NCBI RefSeq assembly: GCF_000721075.1
Contig: NZ_JOEQ01000014.1
Location: forward strand, 1 to 64,000
Source of the DNA: Streptosporangium amethystogenes
GTDB lineage: Bacteria > Actinomycetota > Actinomycetes > Streptosporangiales > Streptosporangiaceae
DNA length: 64,000 bases
Direction of reading: 5' to 3'
Below are positions 24,500 to 32,791 of this stretch, one piece after another (within the stretch, counting starts at the first letter, position 1; each line of letters begins with the position of its first letter). Below the pieces are notes generated by a model. It was not told the origin of the DNA, did not search any database, and saw only the letters and a program-made list of their open reading frames with translations. Both the position numbers and the translations under genes were made by a program.

Positions 24500-25884
24500 G
24501 CACTGATGTGGTCCGGGTGCGCACCGGGGTCTACCACGACTCCGTGAGCCTGATGCGGGTCAGCCGGACGGCGTCCGCGCTGCCCGGTGTGGAGGTCGCG
24601 GTGGTGGCGATGGCCACGGAACTCAACCTCGGGATCGCCGCCGAGCTGGGTTTCGACCTCCCCAAGGCCGGCCCCGCCGACCTGCTGATCGCGCTGCGCG
24701 GCGGCGGGGCGGACACTCTGGAGGCCGCCCTCGCGGAACTGGACGGGTTGCTGGCGGGACTCTCCGCCACGCCGGCCGGCGGCGCCGCCGTCGAGCACCC
24801 CCCGCACACGGTCCGTGCCGCGGCCCGCGAGCGCGCCGCCACACTGGCCCTGGTCTCGGTACCCGGGCCGTACGCGTTCGCCGAGGCACTGGACGCGGTC
24901 GAGGCCGGCCTGTCTGTGATGATCTTCAGTGACAACGTGCCGGTCGAGCAGGAGGTACTGCTCAAGCGACGCGCCACCGAACTCGGTGTGCTGGTCATGG
25001 GTCCGGACTGTGGCACCGCGGTGATCGGCGGGGCCGGTCTCGGATTCGCGAACGTCCTGCGGCCCGGCCCGGTCGGCCTGGTGGCCGCCTCGGGGACCGG
25101 TGCGCAGCAGGTGGCCTGTCTGCTGGACCACGCGGGAGTGGGAGTCTCCCACGTGCTGGGCGTGGGCGGCCGTGACCTGTCCGCGGACGTGGGCGGGCTG
25201 TCCACCCTGCGCGCCCTGGAGGCCCTCGACGCCGACCCCGCGACCGAGCTGATCGTCCTGATCTCCAAGCCTCCCGCACCCGAGGTCGCGCGGGCCGTCG
25301 CCGAGACCGTCGCGAAGCTCGGCACTCCGGTCGTGACCGCCCTGCTCGGCCCTGGCCAGGACGATCTGACCGTGGCGACCGAGACCGCCCTGCGCGCCCT
25401 CGGCGCCCCGGTCCCCGCCTGGCCGTCCTGGCCCGCCCCCGGCACGGCGCGGGAGCACGCGGGAGGTCTGCGCGGCATCTACTCGGGTGGGACGCTCTGC
25501 GTGGAGGCGCGGCTGATCACCGGGAGCGGGGAGTTCACCGACTTCGGCGACGACGCCTACACGGTCGGCCGGGCCCACCCGATGATCGACCCGACGCTCC
25601 GCCTGGAGGCCCTGGCCGAGGTGCCGCCGGGCGAGGTCGTCCTGCTCGACGTGGTCCTCGGCCACGGCGCCGACCCCGATCCCGCCGCGACGCTCGCGCC
25701 CGCGATCGCCGGGGCCGCCGCACGAGGTGTCACGGTGGTCGTCGCGCTGGTCGGCTCCGAGGGCGACCCGCAGGGACTGAACGCGCAGGCCGAGGCCCTG
25801 AACGCGGCGGGCGCCGCGGTGTTCACCTCCAACGCCCAAGCCGCGGGACACGCCGCCGAGGTCGTCGCCGGGATCGCTCGTTGA
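24496..25884 (+). CDS. fdrA: FdrA-like protein, AllF-like subunit of oxamate carbamoyltransferase
   Basis: A 462-residue protein of the succinyl-CoA-synthetase-like superfamily. It starts at TTG 24496, inside the ATTGA overlap with the previous stop. Marks: VRTGVYHDSVSLMRVS at the N-terminus, VPVEQEVLLKRRATELGVLVMGPDCGTAVIGG, LVAASGTGAQQVACLLDHAGVGVSHVLGVGGRDLS and the DDAYTVGRAHPMIDPTLR segment. It is shorter than the ~555-residue E. coli FdrA, with a reduced middle. Together with its two neighbours it is expected to transfer the carbamoyl group between oxamate and phosphate. Confidence 0.85.
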   Translation: MSTDVVRVRTGVYHDSVSLMRVSRTASALPGVEVAVVAMATELNLGIAAELGFDLPKAGPADLLIALRGGGADTLEAALAELDGLLAGLSATPAGGAAVEHPPHTVRAAARERAATLALVSVPGPYAFAEALDAVEAGLSVMIFSDNVPVEQEVLLKRRATELGVLVMGPDCGTAVIGGAGLGFANVLRPGPVGLVAASGTGAQQVACLLDHAGVGVSHVLGVGGRDLSADVGGLSTLRALEALDADPATELIVLISKPPAPEVARAVAETVAKLGTPVVTALLGPGQDDLTVATETALRALGAPVPAWPSWPAPGTAREHAGGLRGIYSGGTLCVEARLITGSGEFTDFGDDAYTVGRAHPMIDPTLRLEALAEVPPGEVVLLDVVLGHGADPDPAATLAPAIAGAAARGVTVVVALVGSEGDPQGLNAQAEALNAAGAAVFTSNAQAAGHAAEVVAGIAR

Positions 25885-25954
25885 CCGCCGTCGGACGCCG
25901 GGGATCGGCCTCCCTCCCTCCGGACGTCACCGCTCTTCGTTCAGGAGTTGACGC

Positions 25955-27361
25955 ATGACGCTGACCATGCTTTCCGGCGAGCCGGAAGTGATCACGGTGG
26001 GGGCCGACGTGCTCGGCGAGGCGCTGGACCTCCAGGCCGTCCCCCGGACGCGGGTGGACTGGCGCCCGCCGATGCCCGGCACCGAGGCCGACCTGGCCCG
26101 GGTGCTGGCCGACCCGCGCAGGGGCCGCGCCAACGAGACGGCCGTGGGCCGCCTGGTCTCCGCCCGGCCGCAGCTCGTCGGGGTGCGGCCCGCGCACGAG
26201 GTGCTCGACCTGCCGAGGGGCACGTTCCTGCACGCGGGGCCGCCGATCGAGTGGGAACGGGCATCGGGTCCGATGCGGGGCGCGCTCATCGGGGCGATGC
26301 TGTTGGAGGGGCTGGCCACCGACGCCGCCGACGCCGAGGAACGGCTGGCCCGCGGGCAGGCACGGCTGGACTCCTGCCACCACCACCGGACCGTCGGGCC
26401 GATGGCGGGCGTGGTCACCCGGTCGATGTGGATGTTCGAGGTTCATGACGCCGAACACGGCGGTACCGCCTACTGCTCGCTCAACGAAGGGCTGGGCAAG
26501 GTGCTGCGCTACGGCGCGTACGGCCCGGAGGTGCTGAGGCGACTGCGCTGGATGGCCGAGGTGCTCGGCCCCGCGCTCCAGGCCACCCTGGAGCGGAGCG
26601 GTCCGCTGGACCTGCGGGCGCTGACCGCGCAGTCCCTGCAGATGGGCGACGAGTTGCACAACCGCAACCGCGCCGCCACCTCGCTGCTGGTCCGCGAACT
26701 GGCTCCCGAGGTGGTGGAGGCCGCCCCCGGCCACGCCGCCGAGGTGCTCCGCTTCATCAACGGCAACGACCACTTCTTCCTCAACGCGGGCATGGCCGCG
26801 TGCAAGGTCAGCGCGGACGCCGCGAGGAACATCCCCGGCTCCACGATGGTCGTCGCGATGGCACGCAACGGCACGGACTTCGGGGTCCAGGTCTCCGGGC
26901 TGGGCGACCGCTGGTTCACCGGCCCCGCGGGCGTGCCGGACGGTCTCTACCTCGGCGCGTACGGTCCGGACGACGCCAATCCCGACATCGGCGACTCCAC
27001 GATCACTGAGACGGCCGGCCTGGGGGGCTTCGCGATGGCCGCGGCCCCGGCGATCGTCCGGTTCGTCGGCGGCGACGTCTCGGACGCGATGGCGGCCACC
27101 CGCTCCATGTACGAGATCACCCTGGCCGAGCATCCCGCCTACCAGATCCCGGGGCTGGACTTCCGGGGCACGCCGGTCGGCGTCGATGTCACGCTGGTCG
27201 CCAGGACGGGCCTGCTGCCCACCGTGAACACCGGTATCGCCGGCCGGGTCGCGGGGACCGGACAGGTCGGCGCGGGTCTGGTCAGCCCGCCAGCCTCGGC
27301 TTTCACCACGGCGTTGACCGCGCTGGCCGAGGCGGCCGATCATGGAAACGGATCGGTTTAG
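25955..27361 (+). CDS. allG: DUF1116 protein, AllG-like subunit of oxamate carbamoyltransferase
   Basis: A 468-residue YlbE-type protein. Conserved pieces are TVGPMAGVVTRSMWMFEV, AYCSLNEGLGKVLRYGAY, LQMGDELHNRNRAATSLL, FINGNDHFFLNAGMAACK, VVAMARNGTDFGVQVSG and GDSTITETAGLGGFAMAAAPAI. Start ATG 25955 follows AGGAG. It follows fdrA by 70 bases. The carbamate kinase that completes the ATP-generating route in E. coli (AllK/YbcF) is not in the window. Family placement is firm; substrate is taken from the E. coli trio. Confidence 0.88.
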   Translation: MTLTMLSGEPEVITVGADVLGEALDLQAVPRTRVDWRPPMPGTEADLARVLADPRRGRANETAVGRLVSARPQLVGVRPAHEVLDLPRGTFLHAGPPIEWERASGPMRGALIGAMLLEGLATDAADAEERLARGQARLDSCHHHRTVGPMAGVVTRSMWMFEVHDAEHGGTAYCSLNEGLGKVLRYGAYGPEVLRRLRWMAEVLGPALQATLERSGPLDLRALTAQSLQMGDELHNRNRAATSLLVRELAPEVVEAAPGHAAEVLRFINGNDHFFLNAGMAACKVSADAARNIPGSTMVVAMARNGTDFGVQVSGLGDRWFTGPAGVPDGLYLGAYGPDDANPDIGDSTITETAGLGGFAMAAAPAIVRFVGGDVSDAMAATRSMYEITLAEHPAYQIPGLDFRGTPVGVDVTLVARTGLLPTVNTGIAGRVAGTGQVGAGLVSPPASAFTTALTALAEAADHGNGSV

Positions 27362-27448
27362 TGATCCGTCGGCTATTAGGAACGGGCGAAGCTGACAATT
27401 CACCCGCTCGCCGGTAGCATTCGGCGACGTCAGAGCGCGGACACCGGT

Positions 27449-27477
27449 TCAGTGATCCGAAGAACACCGATCACTGA
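27449..27477. repeat. Perfect 9-base inverted repeat upstream of the kinase gene
   Basis: TCAGTGATC (27449-27457) and GATCACTGA (27469-27477) with 11 bases between. A second copy of the left part, GGTTTAGTGATCCG, occurs at 27355-27368 over the allG stop codon. It could be an operator or the terminator of the allHFG operon; there is no U-tract. Confidence 0.45.
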
Positions 27478-27585
27478 CAAATGCCGTCACGCGCTTTCTC
27501 CGTGTGCCAACTTCCGTTACCGAATGACATCCCGATATCGTGTCCAGCCTTAACAAAAAGGGCTGGTTGTGGGGAACGGGGTACG

Positions 27586-29652
27586 ATGACCGATCGCTTG
27601 CTCGGGAGAAACCCCCAGGGGCCTGAGGGTGGCGATTTCGCCGGAGCCACACCGGAGGGCCAGGGCAGGCTGGTGGGCAGGCGCTACCGCCTGGTGTCAC
27701 CGGTGGGCCGTGGCGGGATGGGCATGGTGTGGCACGCCCACGACGTCCTGCTCGACCGGGACGTCGCGGTCAAGGAGCTGATCCTCCCCTACGGGCTCGA
27801 CCACGCAGGTAAGCAGGGTGCGCACCGGCGGATGCTCCGCGAGGCCCGCTCGGCGGCCCGGCTCAGCCACCCCGGCATCGTCACGGTCCATGATGTCGTC
27901 GAGGAGGACGGCCGCCCCTGGATCGTGATGGAACTGGTCCGCGCCTGGTCGCTTGAGCAGGCCGTACGGCAGAGCGGACCGCTGCCGGTGGTCCAGGCCG
28001 CCGAGATCGGCGTCCGGGTGCTCGACGCGCTCCGCCACGCCCACGCCGCCGGAATCATGCACCGCGACGTCAAACCCGGCAACGTGCTGCTGACCTCCGA
28101 CAGGGTGGTGCTCACCGACTTCGGCATCGCCGCGATAGAGGGCGACGTCACGATCACCCAGACCGGCCTGCTGATGGGCTCCCCCGCCTACATCCCGCCG
28201 GAGCGGCTGTCGGGCCAGCAGGTCACTCAATCCTCCGACCTGTGGTCCTTCGGTGCCACGCTCTACGCGGCGGTCGAGGGCCGGCCCCCCTACGAGGGTC
28301 CTGACGCGGTGGCCGTGCTCGGCGCGATCCTCACCCAGGAGCCCAACCGCCCCCAGCGGGCCGGCGCCCTGATCACCGTCATCGAGGGCCTGCTCCGCAA
28401 GAACCCCGCCGACCGGATGAGCGCCGCCCAGGTGTCGGATCTACTGGACCGGGTGCTGCGCAGCCACGGCTCCAGCACCCCGAACCGCACGCCCAGCCCG
28501 TCGCCCTCGTCGATGCCGGTCCCCGGCGACTCCATGCCGATGCACCTGATGCCCCCGCTGGACGTGCCGTCGGGGCCGATGCCCTCCCGGATCATCGAGA
28601 CGCCCTCCGGCCCGATCCGGGTGCCCTACGACCCCGCCACCGACTCCTCGGGCGGTCACCCGCTCCCCTACGACGCACTCGCCGGCCCGAGCGGAGGCCA
28701 CCGCGCGGACCTGCTCTCCCTCCCTGGGCACTCCTCGGCTCCCAGGTCCCCGCAGACCGGCGGGCACCAGCGCGGGTACGACGCGCTGCGCATCCCGGCG
28801 ACCGGAGCTGACGGCAACCCGTTCGACGCGTTGAGCAGCTTCTCCGGCGACCTCCCCGGCGTCCCGCCACGCGATGGGCGGAGCGGGGCCGCACCCTGGC
28901 CAACCCCGGGGCCCGCCCCGGCCCCGCAGGAGCAGTCCCCCACCGGCCCCGTACGGAGCTCCCGGGCCCTGACCTCACCCGGCAGGGCCGGGACACGCTC
29001 GGGCGCGCGCCGCGCCCCGGAGCGCGAGGGCGGCCGGTCGCGCGGCAGCCGCCCCGACAGCCGTCTGCTGATGCTCGGCGGGGGCGGCGTGCTGGCCATC
29101 GTGGTCGCCGGGCTCATCGTCTTCCTGCCCGGCGACGACTCCGGCACCGCGAACTCCACGGGCCCCTCGGCGGCGATATCCGCACCCGCCGACCCGGGGA
29201 GGTCCTCCGGGACCGACGAGGAGATCCCCGACGGCTTCAAGCTGGCGAGCGCCGCCGGGGTCTCCGGCGCGGTGCCCGGCGACTGGAACGTGAAGGCCGA
29301 CTCCAAGGGAACCGTCACCTTCTCCGGGCCCAAGGGCGGCGGGCAGAACATCGTCGTCGTCGAGGTACCGGTCGAGGACCCGGTGACGGCACTCGGCAAG
29401 GCGAGCAAGAAGGGCCTGGACGAATACACCGAGGTAGGCGTGACGTTGGTGAACTATCGCACCTGGAAGGCCGCGGATTGGGAGTACACCTACGTCCAGC
29501 CCAACGGCGTTCCGATGCACGGGCTGACGCGCTACGTCGCCGTCAACGGCCAGACCGCCTACCAGATCACTTTCCGGGTGCAGGATCTCGACTGGGAGAA
29601 GAACTCGGAGATCCTGGGCACCTTCTTCGCCACCTTCACCTCCGCCGACTGA
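27586..29652 (+). CDS. Membrane-anchored Ser/Thr protein kinase (PknB type)
   Basis: A 688-residue Hanks-type kinase. Residues 34-290 are the kinase domain: glycine loop GRGGMGMVW, catalytic Lys63 in VAVKE, HRDVKPGN with HRD at 159-161, DFG at 178-180, and GSPAYIPPERL. A ~200-residue Pro/Ser-rich juxtamembrane linker follows, then one membrane helix (about 493-515) and an extracytoplasmic domain of ~150 residues (DGFKLASAAGVSGAVPGDWNV...) that probably senses a signal outside the cell. Start ATG 27586 is in front of the first homologous residues after a GGGGAACGGGG stretch. Stand-alone gene; targets unknown. Confidence 0.93.
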   Translation: MTDRLLGRNPQGPEGGDFAGATPEGQGRLVGRRYRLVSPVGRGGMGMVWHAHDVLLDRDVAVKELILPYGLDHAGKQGAHRRMLREARSAARLSHPGIVTVHDVVEEDGRPWIVMELVRAWSLEQAVRQSGPLPVVQAAEIGVRVLDALRHAHAAGIMHRDVKPGNVLLTSDRVVLTDFGIAAIEGDVTITQTGLLMGSPAYIPPERLSGQQVTQSSDLWSFGATLYAAVEGRPPYEGPDAVAVLGAILTQEPNRPQRAGALITVIEGLLRKNPADRMSAAQVSDLLDRVLRSHGSSTPNRTPSPSPSSMPVPGDSMPMHLMPPLDVPSGPMPSRIIETPSGPIRVPYDPATDSSGGHPLPYDALAGPSGGHRADLLSLPGHSSAPRSPQTGGHQRGYDALRIPATGADGNPFDALSSFSGDLPGVPPRDGRSGAAPWPTPGPAPAPQEQSPTGPVRSSRALTSPGRAGTRSGARRAPEREGGRSRGSRPDSRLLMLGGGGVLAIVVAGLIVFLPGDDSGTANSTGPSAAISAPADPGRSSGTDEEIPDGFKLASAAGVSGAVPGDWNVKADSKGTVTFSGPKGGGQNIVVVEVPVEDPVTALGKASKKGLDEYTEVGVTLVNYRTWKAADWEYTYVQPNGVPMHGLTRYVAVNGQTAYQITFRVQDLDWEKNSEILGTFFATFTSAD

Positions 29653-29680
29653 GCCCGCCCGCGAGACGGCTTCCCGGCCC

Positions 29681-29713
29681 GGTCATGAGTGATGACAGAC
29701 TTCACTCATGACC
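29681..29713. repeat. Perfect 12-base inverted repeat spanning the MFS start codon
   Basis: GGTCATGAGTGA (29681-29692) and TCACTCATGACC (29702-29713) with a 9-base spacer. The right arm contains the ATG at 29708. As DNA it would be a strong dimer operator; as RNA it would lock the start codon in a stem. It could also terminate the kinase transcript, though no U-tract follows. Confidence 0.75.
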
Positions 29714-31108
29714 GCCGACACCACGCCCCCCGACATCTCCGGTGCCCGCAGTGACGACGGTGCGCGGATCGCCACGGTGCGGCGGCGGACGCTCGCCGTC
29801 CTTTCCACCGCCCAGATCAGCGGCGGGATCGGCGTCGCCGTGGGACTCACCTTCAGTTCGGTGACCGTGAAGGAGCTCTCCGGCTCCACCACGCTCAGCG
29901 GGCTGGCCGGGACCGCGACGGTGCTGGGCGCCGCGCTGCTGGCACTGCCCACCGCCAGATCGTCCGACCGGGGTGGCCGGCGGGCCGGGCTCACCCTGGC
30001 CTACGGGTGCGCCCTGCTCGGCTGCCTGGTCTCGCTGCTCGCCGTCGCCATGGGTTCATGGCCGCTGCTGCTGGCCGGGCTGGTGCTGTTCGGCGCGGCC
30101 AGCGCGGGCAACCTGGCCTCCCGCTACGCCGCGACCGACCTGTCGGCGCCGGGGCACTCGGCCCGGCACCTGTCGCTGGTGGTGTGGGCCACCACCATCG
30201 GGGCGGTCACCGGCCCGAACCTGGCGGGGCCCGCCGAACGGTTCAGTGCCGGGCTCGGCCTGGCGGCGGGCAGCGGCCCGTTCGCCCTCGCCCTGCTGAG
30301 CTTCGCGATCACCCTCGGCGTCATCACCCTCGCCCTGCGCCCGGACCCCCTGCTTCTGGCCCGCTCCGCGTCCCCGCTCCCGGACGACACCGCCCTGGAC
30401 GGCGCGGTCCCGGAGGCCGCGTCACCCGCCCCCGGGGAGCGGCCGGACCCGGGACGGCAGAGCACGACGCCGCACGGCCCTGACCCTACTCCCCACTCGC
30501 CCCTTGCCGCGGCCTCGGAAAAGGGCGTAGGCACGTTCCGCGCCGCCTGGCGGGTGCTGCGTACGACCCCCCTGGCGAGGCGCGCGCTGGCCGCGATCGC
30601 GGTCAGCCACACCGCCATGGTGTCGATCATGTCGATGACCCCGGTCCACCTCGACCACGGCGGCTCGACGTACACGGTCATCGGCATCGTGATCAGCCTG
30701 CACATCGCTGGAATGTACGTACTGTCCCCCGTGGTCGGCTGGCTGGCCGACCGGGCCGGACGGACACCGGTGCTGGTGCTGGGGATGGGCCTGCTGCTGG
30801 TCTCCGCCGTCCTCACCGGCGGGGCCGGGACGCACGACGTCACCCGGATCACCGCCGGGCTGATCCTGCTCGGCCTCGGCTGGTCCTGCGGGCTGATCGC
30901 CGGCTCGGCGATGCTCAGCGAGGCGGTGCCGCTGGCACACCGCACCCCCGTACAGGGCCTGTCGGACCTGCTGACGAACCTCTGCGGCGCGACCGGCACG
31001 GTGGCCGCCGGGGTGATCGTCGGCAGCCTGTCGTACGGCGTGCTCGGCGCGGCCGTCGGGGGCATGGTGACGATCACCGGTGCCTGGCTGGCCCTGAGCA
31101 GGCCCTGA
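29708..31108 (+). CDS. MFS transporter
   Basis: A 466-residue major facilitator with 12 hydrophobic segments in two halves split by a ~70-residue Pro/Asp-rich loop (about residues 215-280). The motif-A-like ARSSDRGGRRAGL and, in the second half, GWLADRAGRTPVLVLGMG are the conserved cytoplasmic loops. A perfect inverted repeat covers the start codon and no ribosome site is visible before ATG 29708, so translation may be leaderless or controlled. No adjacent regulator; substrate unknown. Confidence 0.87.
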   Translation: MTADTTPPDISGARSDDGARIATVRRRTLAVLSTAQISGGIGVAVGLTFSSVTVKELSGSTTLSGLAGTATVLGAALLALPTARSSDRGGRRAGLTLAYGCALLGCLVSLLAVAMGSWPLLLAGLVLFGAASAGNLASRYAATDLSAPGHSARHLSLVVWATTIGAVTGPNLAGPAERFSAGLGLAAGSGPFALALLSFAITLGVITLALRPDPLLLARSASPLPDDTALDGAVPEAASPAPGERPDPGRQSTTPHGPDPTPHSPLAAASEKGVGTFRAAWRVLRTTPLARRALAAIAVSHTAMVSIMSMTPVHLDHGGSTYTVIGIVISLHIAGMYVLSPVVGWLADRAGRTPVLVLGMGLLLVSAVLTGGAGTHDVTRITAGLILLGLGWSCGLIAGSAMLSEAVPLAHRTPVQGLSDLLTNLCGATGTVAAGVIVGSLSYGVLGAAVGGMVTITGAWLALSRP

Positions 31109-31156
31109 GCAGGGGTTCCGAGCCGTTCTTCCACCGGCATGCCCGCCGGGCGGACC

Positions 31157-32752
31157 TCACTTGGCGTCGGCGTAGCACCGCACCGGGACCGCCTGCATCG
31201 GGAAACGGACGGGAGTCGATCCGAACAGCAGCCGGCTCGCCTCCTCCGCCGCCCTGCCGACCGCCGCGACGACCTCGTCGGCCTGCTCGGCCGGGCAGTG
31301 CACCATCACCTCATCGTGCTGGAAGAACACCAGCCTGGCCGGGTCGGGCAGCAGACCGCGCAGCACCGCCATCAGTGCGAGCGCCCACTCGGCCGCGGTC
31401 GCCTGGACCACGAAGTTCCTGGTGAACCGGCCGCGGTCGCGGGCCGCACGGCCTCCCTCGGGCCCCGAGACCAGCTTTCGCCAGCCGGCCGAGGGCGGCG
31501 GCGAGGTGCGGCCCAGCCAGGAACGGACCACCTTGCCCTCCTCTCCCGCGCGGGCGGCGTCCTCCACGAACTGGTGGGCGCGGGGAAAGCGCTGCCGCAT
31601 CACGGCCAGCAACTTGGGCGCGTCTCCGCTGGTGCCCCCGTACATCGCCGACAGCATGGCGATCTTGGCGTTGTCGCGCTCGCCGCCGAACGCCTGTGCC
31701 AGCGCCTGGTAGAGGTCGATCTGCCCGGCCGCCCTGGCCAGGCCGCCGTCCCCGGCCATCGCGGCCAGCACCCGCGGCTCCAGCTGGGCCGCGTCGGCGA
31801 CGACCAGTGTCCAGCCGTCGTCGGCCACGATGACCTTGCGCATCAGCTTGTGGATCTGCAGGGCGCCCCCGCCGTTGGTCGCCCAACGGCCCGTCACCAC
31901 GCCGCCCACCACGTACTCCGGCCGGAAGCGGTGGTCTCGGACCCACTGGTCGGCCCAGGCCCAGCCGTGGAAGCTGTAGAACCTGGCCATCTCCTTGTAG
32001 GCGAGCAGGGGCGCGACACCGGGGTGGTCGACCTGCCTGATGTCGTGGGCCCTGGTAGAGGAGACGGGCACGCCCGCCGCCTTGAACGCCCTGACGATCT
32101 GCTGCGGGGAGTCGGGGTTGAACGGGGTGCCGAAGGCCGCCGCCACCTGGTCGGCCAGGGCCTGGAGCTTGGCGGGCCGCATGCCGTGCACCGGGCGCGG
32201 GCCGAGCAGGTCCGTCAGCAGCTCGTCGTGCACGTCCTCGCGCCAGGGCATGCCCTCGGCGGCCATCTCCGCGGCGATCAGCGCCCCGGCCGACTCCGCG
32301 GCGACCAGCAGCCGGAACCGCCGCGGGTCCGCGGTGGCCTCGACGCGGCGCAGCTGGTCGGCGTGGACCTCGGCGACCAGGTCCGCGTCGGGCACCGGCG
32401 CCTCCTCCTCGAAAAGGGTGGCCTGCCGCGCCTGGGGCCCCTGATGGTCGTCCGGCACGGGGAGCCCGTGCAGCCTGGCGTGGGCGGCCCTGGCCGAGCG
32501 GGGCTCGCCGAACCGCTCCTCGTGGGCCAGGAGCAGGCTCTCGGTCAGCGCCAGGTCGTGGCAGCGTGCCAGCCGCACGCCGGCGGCGAGCAACGCGGGG
32601 TAGACCTCCCGCGTGTCGGCCCAGACCCAGCGTGGCCGCCGGGCCTCCAGCTCGCGGACCGCCGAGACCAGATCGGCGACGGCCACGGCGGACTCGCCGT
32701 CCACACGCAGCACGCCCCCACCGCCGGGGGCGGCCGCGACTGACACGTTCAT
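31157..32752 (-). CDS. Bifunctional 3'-5' exonuclease/DNA polymerase, PolA family
   Basis: A 531-residue actinobacterial relative of DNA polymerase I without the 5' nuclease domain. The polymerase palm shows motif A as VVADAAQLEPRVLA (instead of DYSQIELR), motif B as DNAKIAMLSAMYGG and motif C as FFQHDEVMVH. The N-terminal ~150 residues are a degenerate 3'-5' exonuclease-like domain. Motif A has Asp, so metal binding is plausible, but the Tyr-Ser-to-Ala change is notable. Stand-alone between two convergent/divergent metabolic genes. Probably a repair or gap-filling polymerase; its physiological role is not established. Confidence 0.88.
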   Translation of the reverse strand: MNVSVAAAPGGGGVLRVDGESAVAVADLVSAVRELEARRPRWVWADTREVYPALLAAGVRLARCHDLALTESLLLAHEERFGEPRSARAAHARLHGLPVPDDHQGPQARQATLFEEEAPVPDADLVAEVHADQLRRVEATADPRRFRLLVAAESAGALIAAEMAAEGMPWREDVHDELLTDLLGPRPVHGMRPAKLQALADQVAAAFGTPFNPDSPQQIVRAFKAAGVPVSSTRAHDIRQVDHPGVAPLLAYKEMARFYSFHGWAWADQWVRDHRFRPEYVVGGVVTGRWATNGGGALQIHKLMRKVIVADDGWTLVVADAAQLEPRVLAAMAGDGGLARAAGQIDLYQALAQAFGGERDNAKIAMLSAMYGGTSGDAPKLLAVMRQRFPRAHQFVEDAARAGEEGKVVRSWLGRTSPPPSAGWRKLVSGPEGGRAARDRGRFTRNFVVQATAAEWALALMAVLRGLLPDPARLVFFQHDEVMVHCPAEQADEVVAAVGRAAEEASRLLFGSTPVRFPMQAVPVRCYADAK

Positions 32753-32791
32753 ACGCCAACAGTGCCACGCCGATACGACATTCCGGCCGGG

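Noticed and set aside
23857..25851. Long minus-strand frame opposite the DUF2877 and fdrA-like genes
   Set aside because: Antisense; both plus-strand genes have strong family signatures and overlapping starts and stops.
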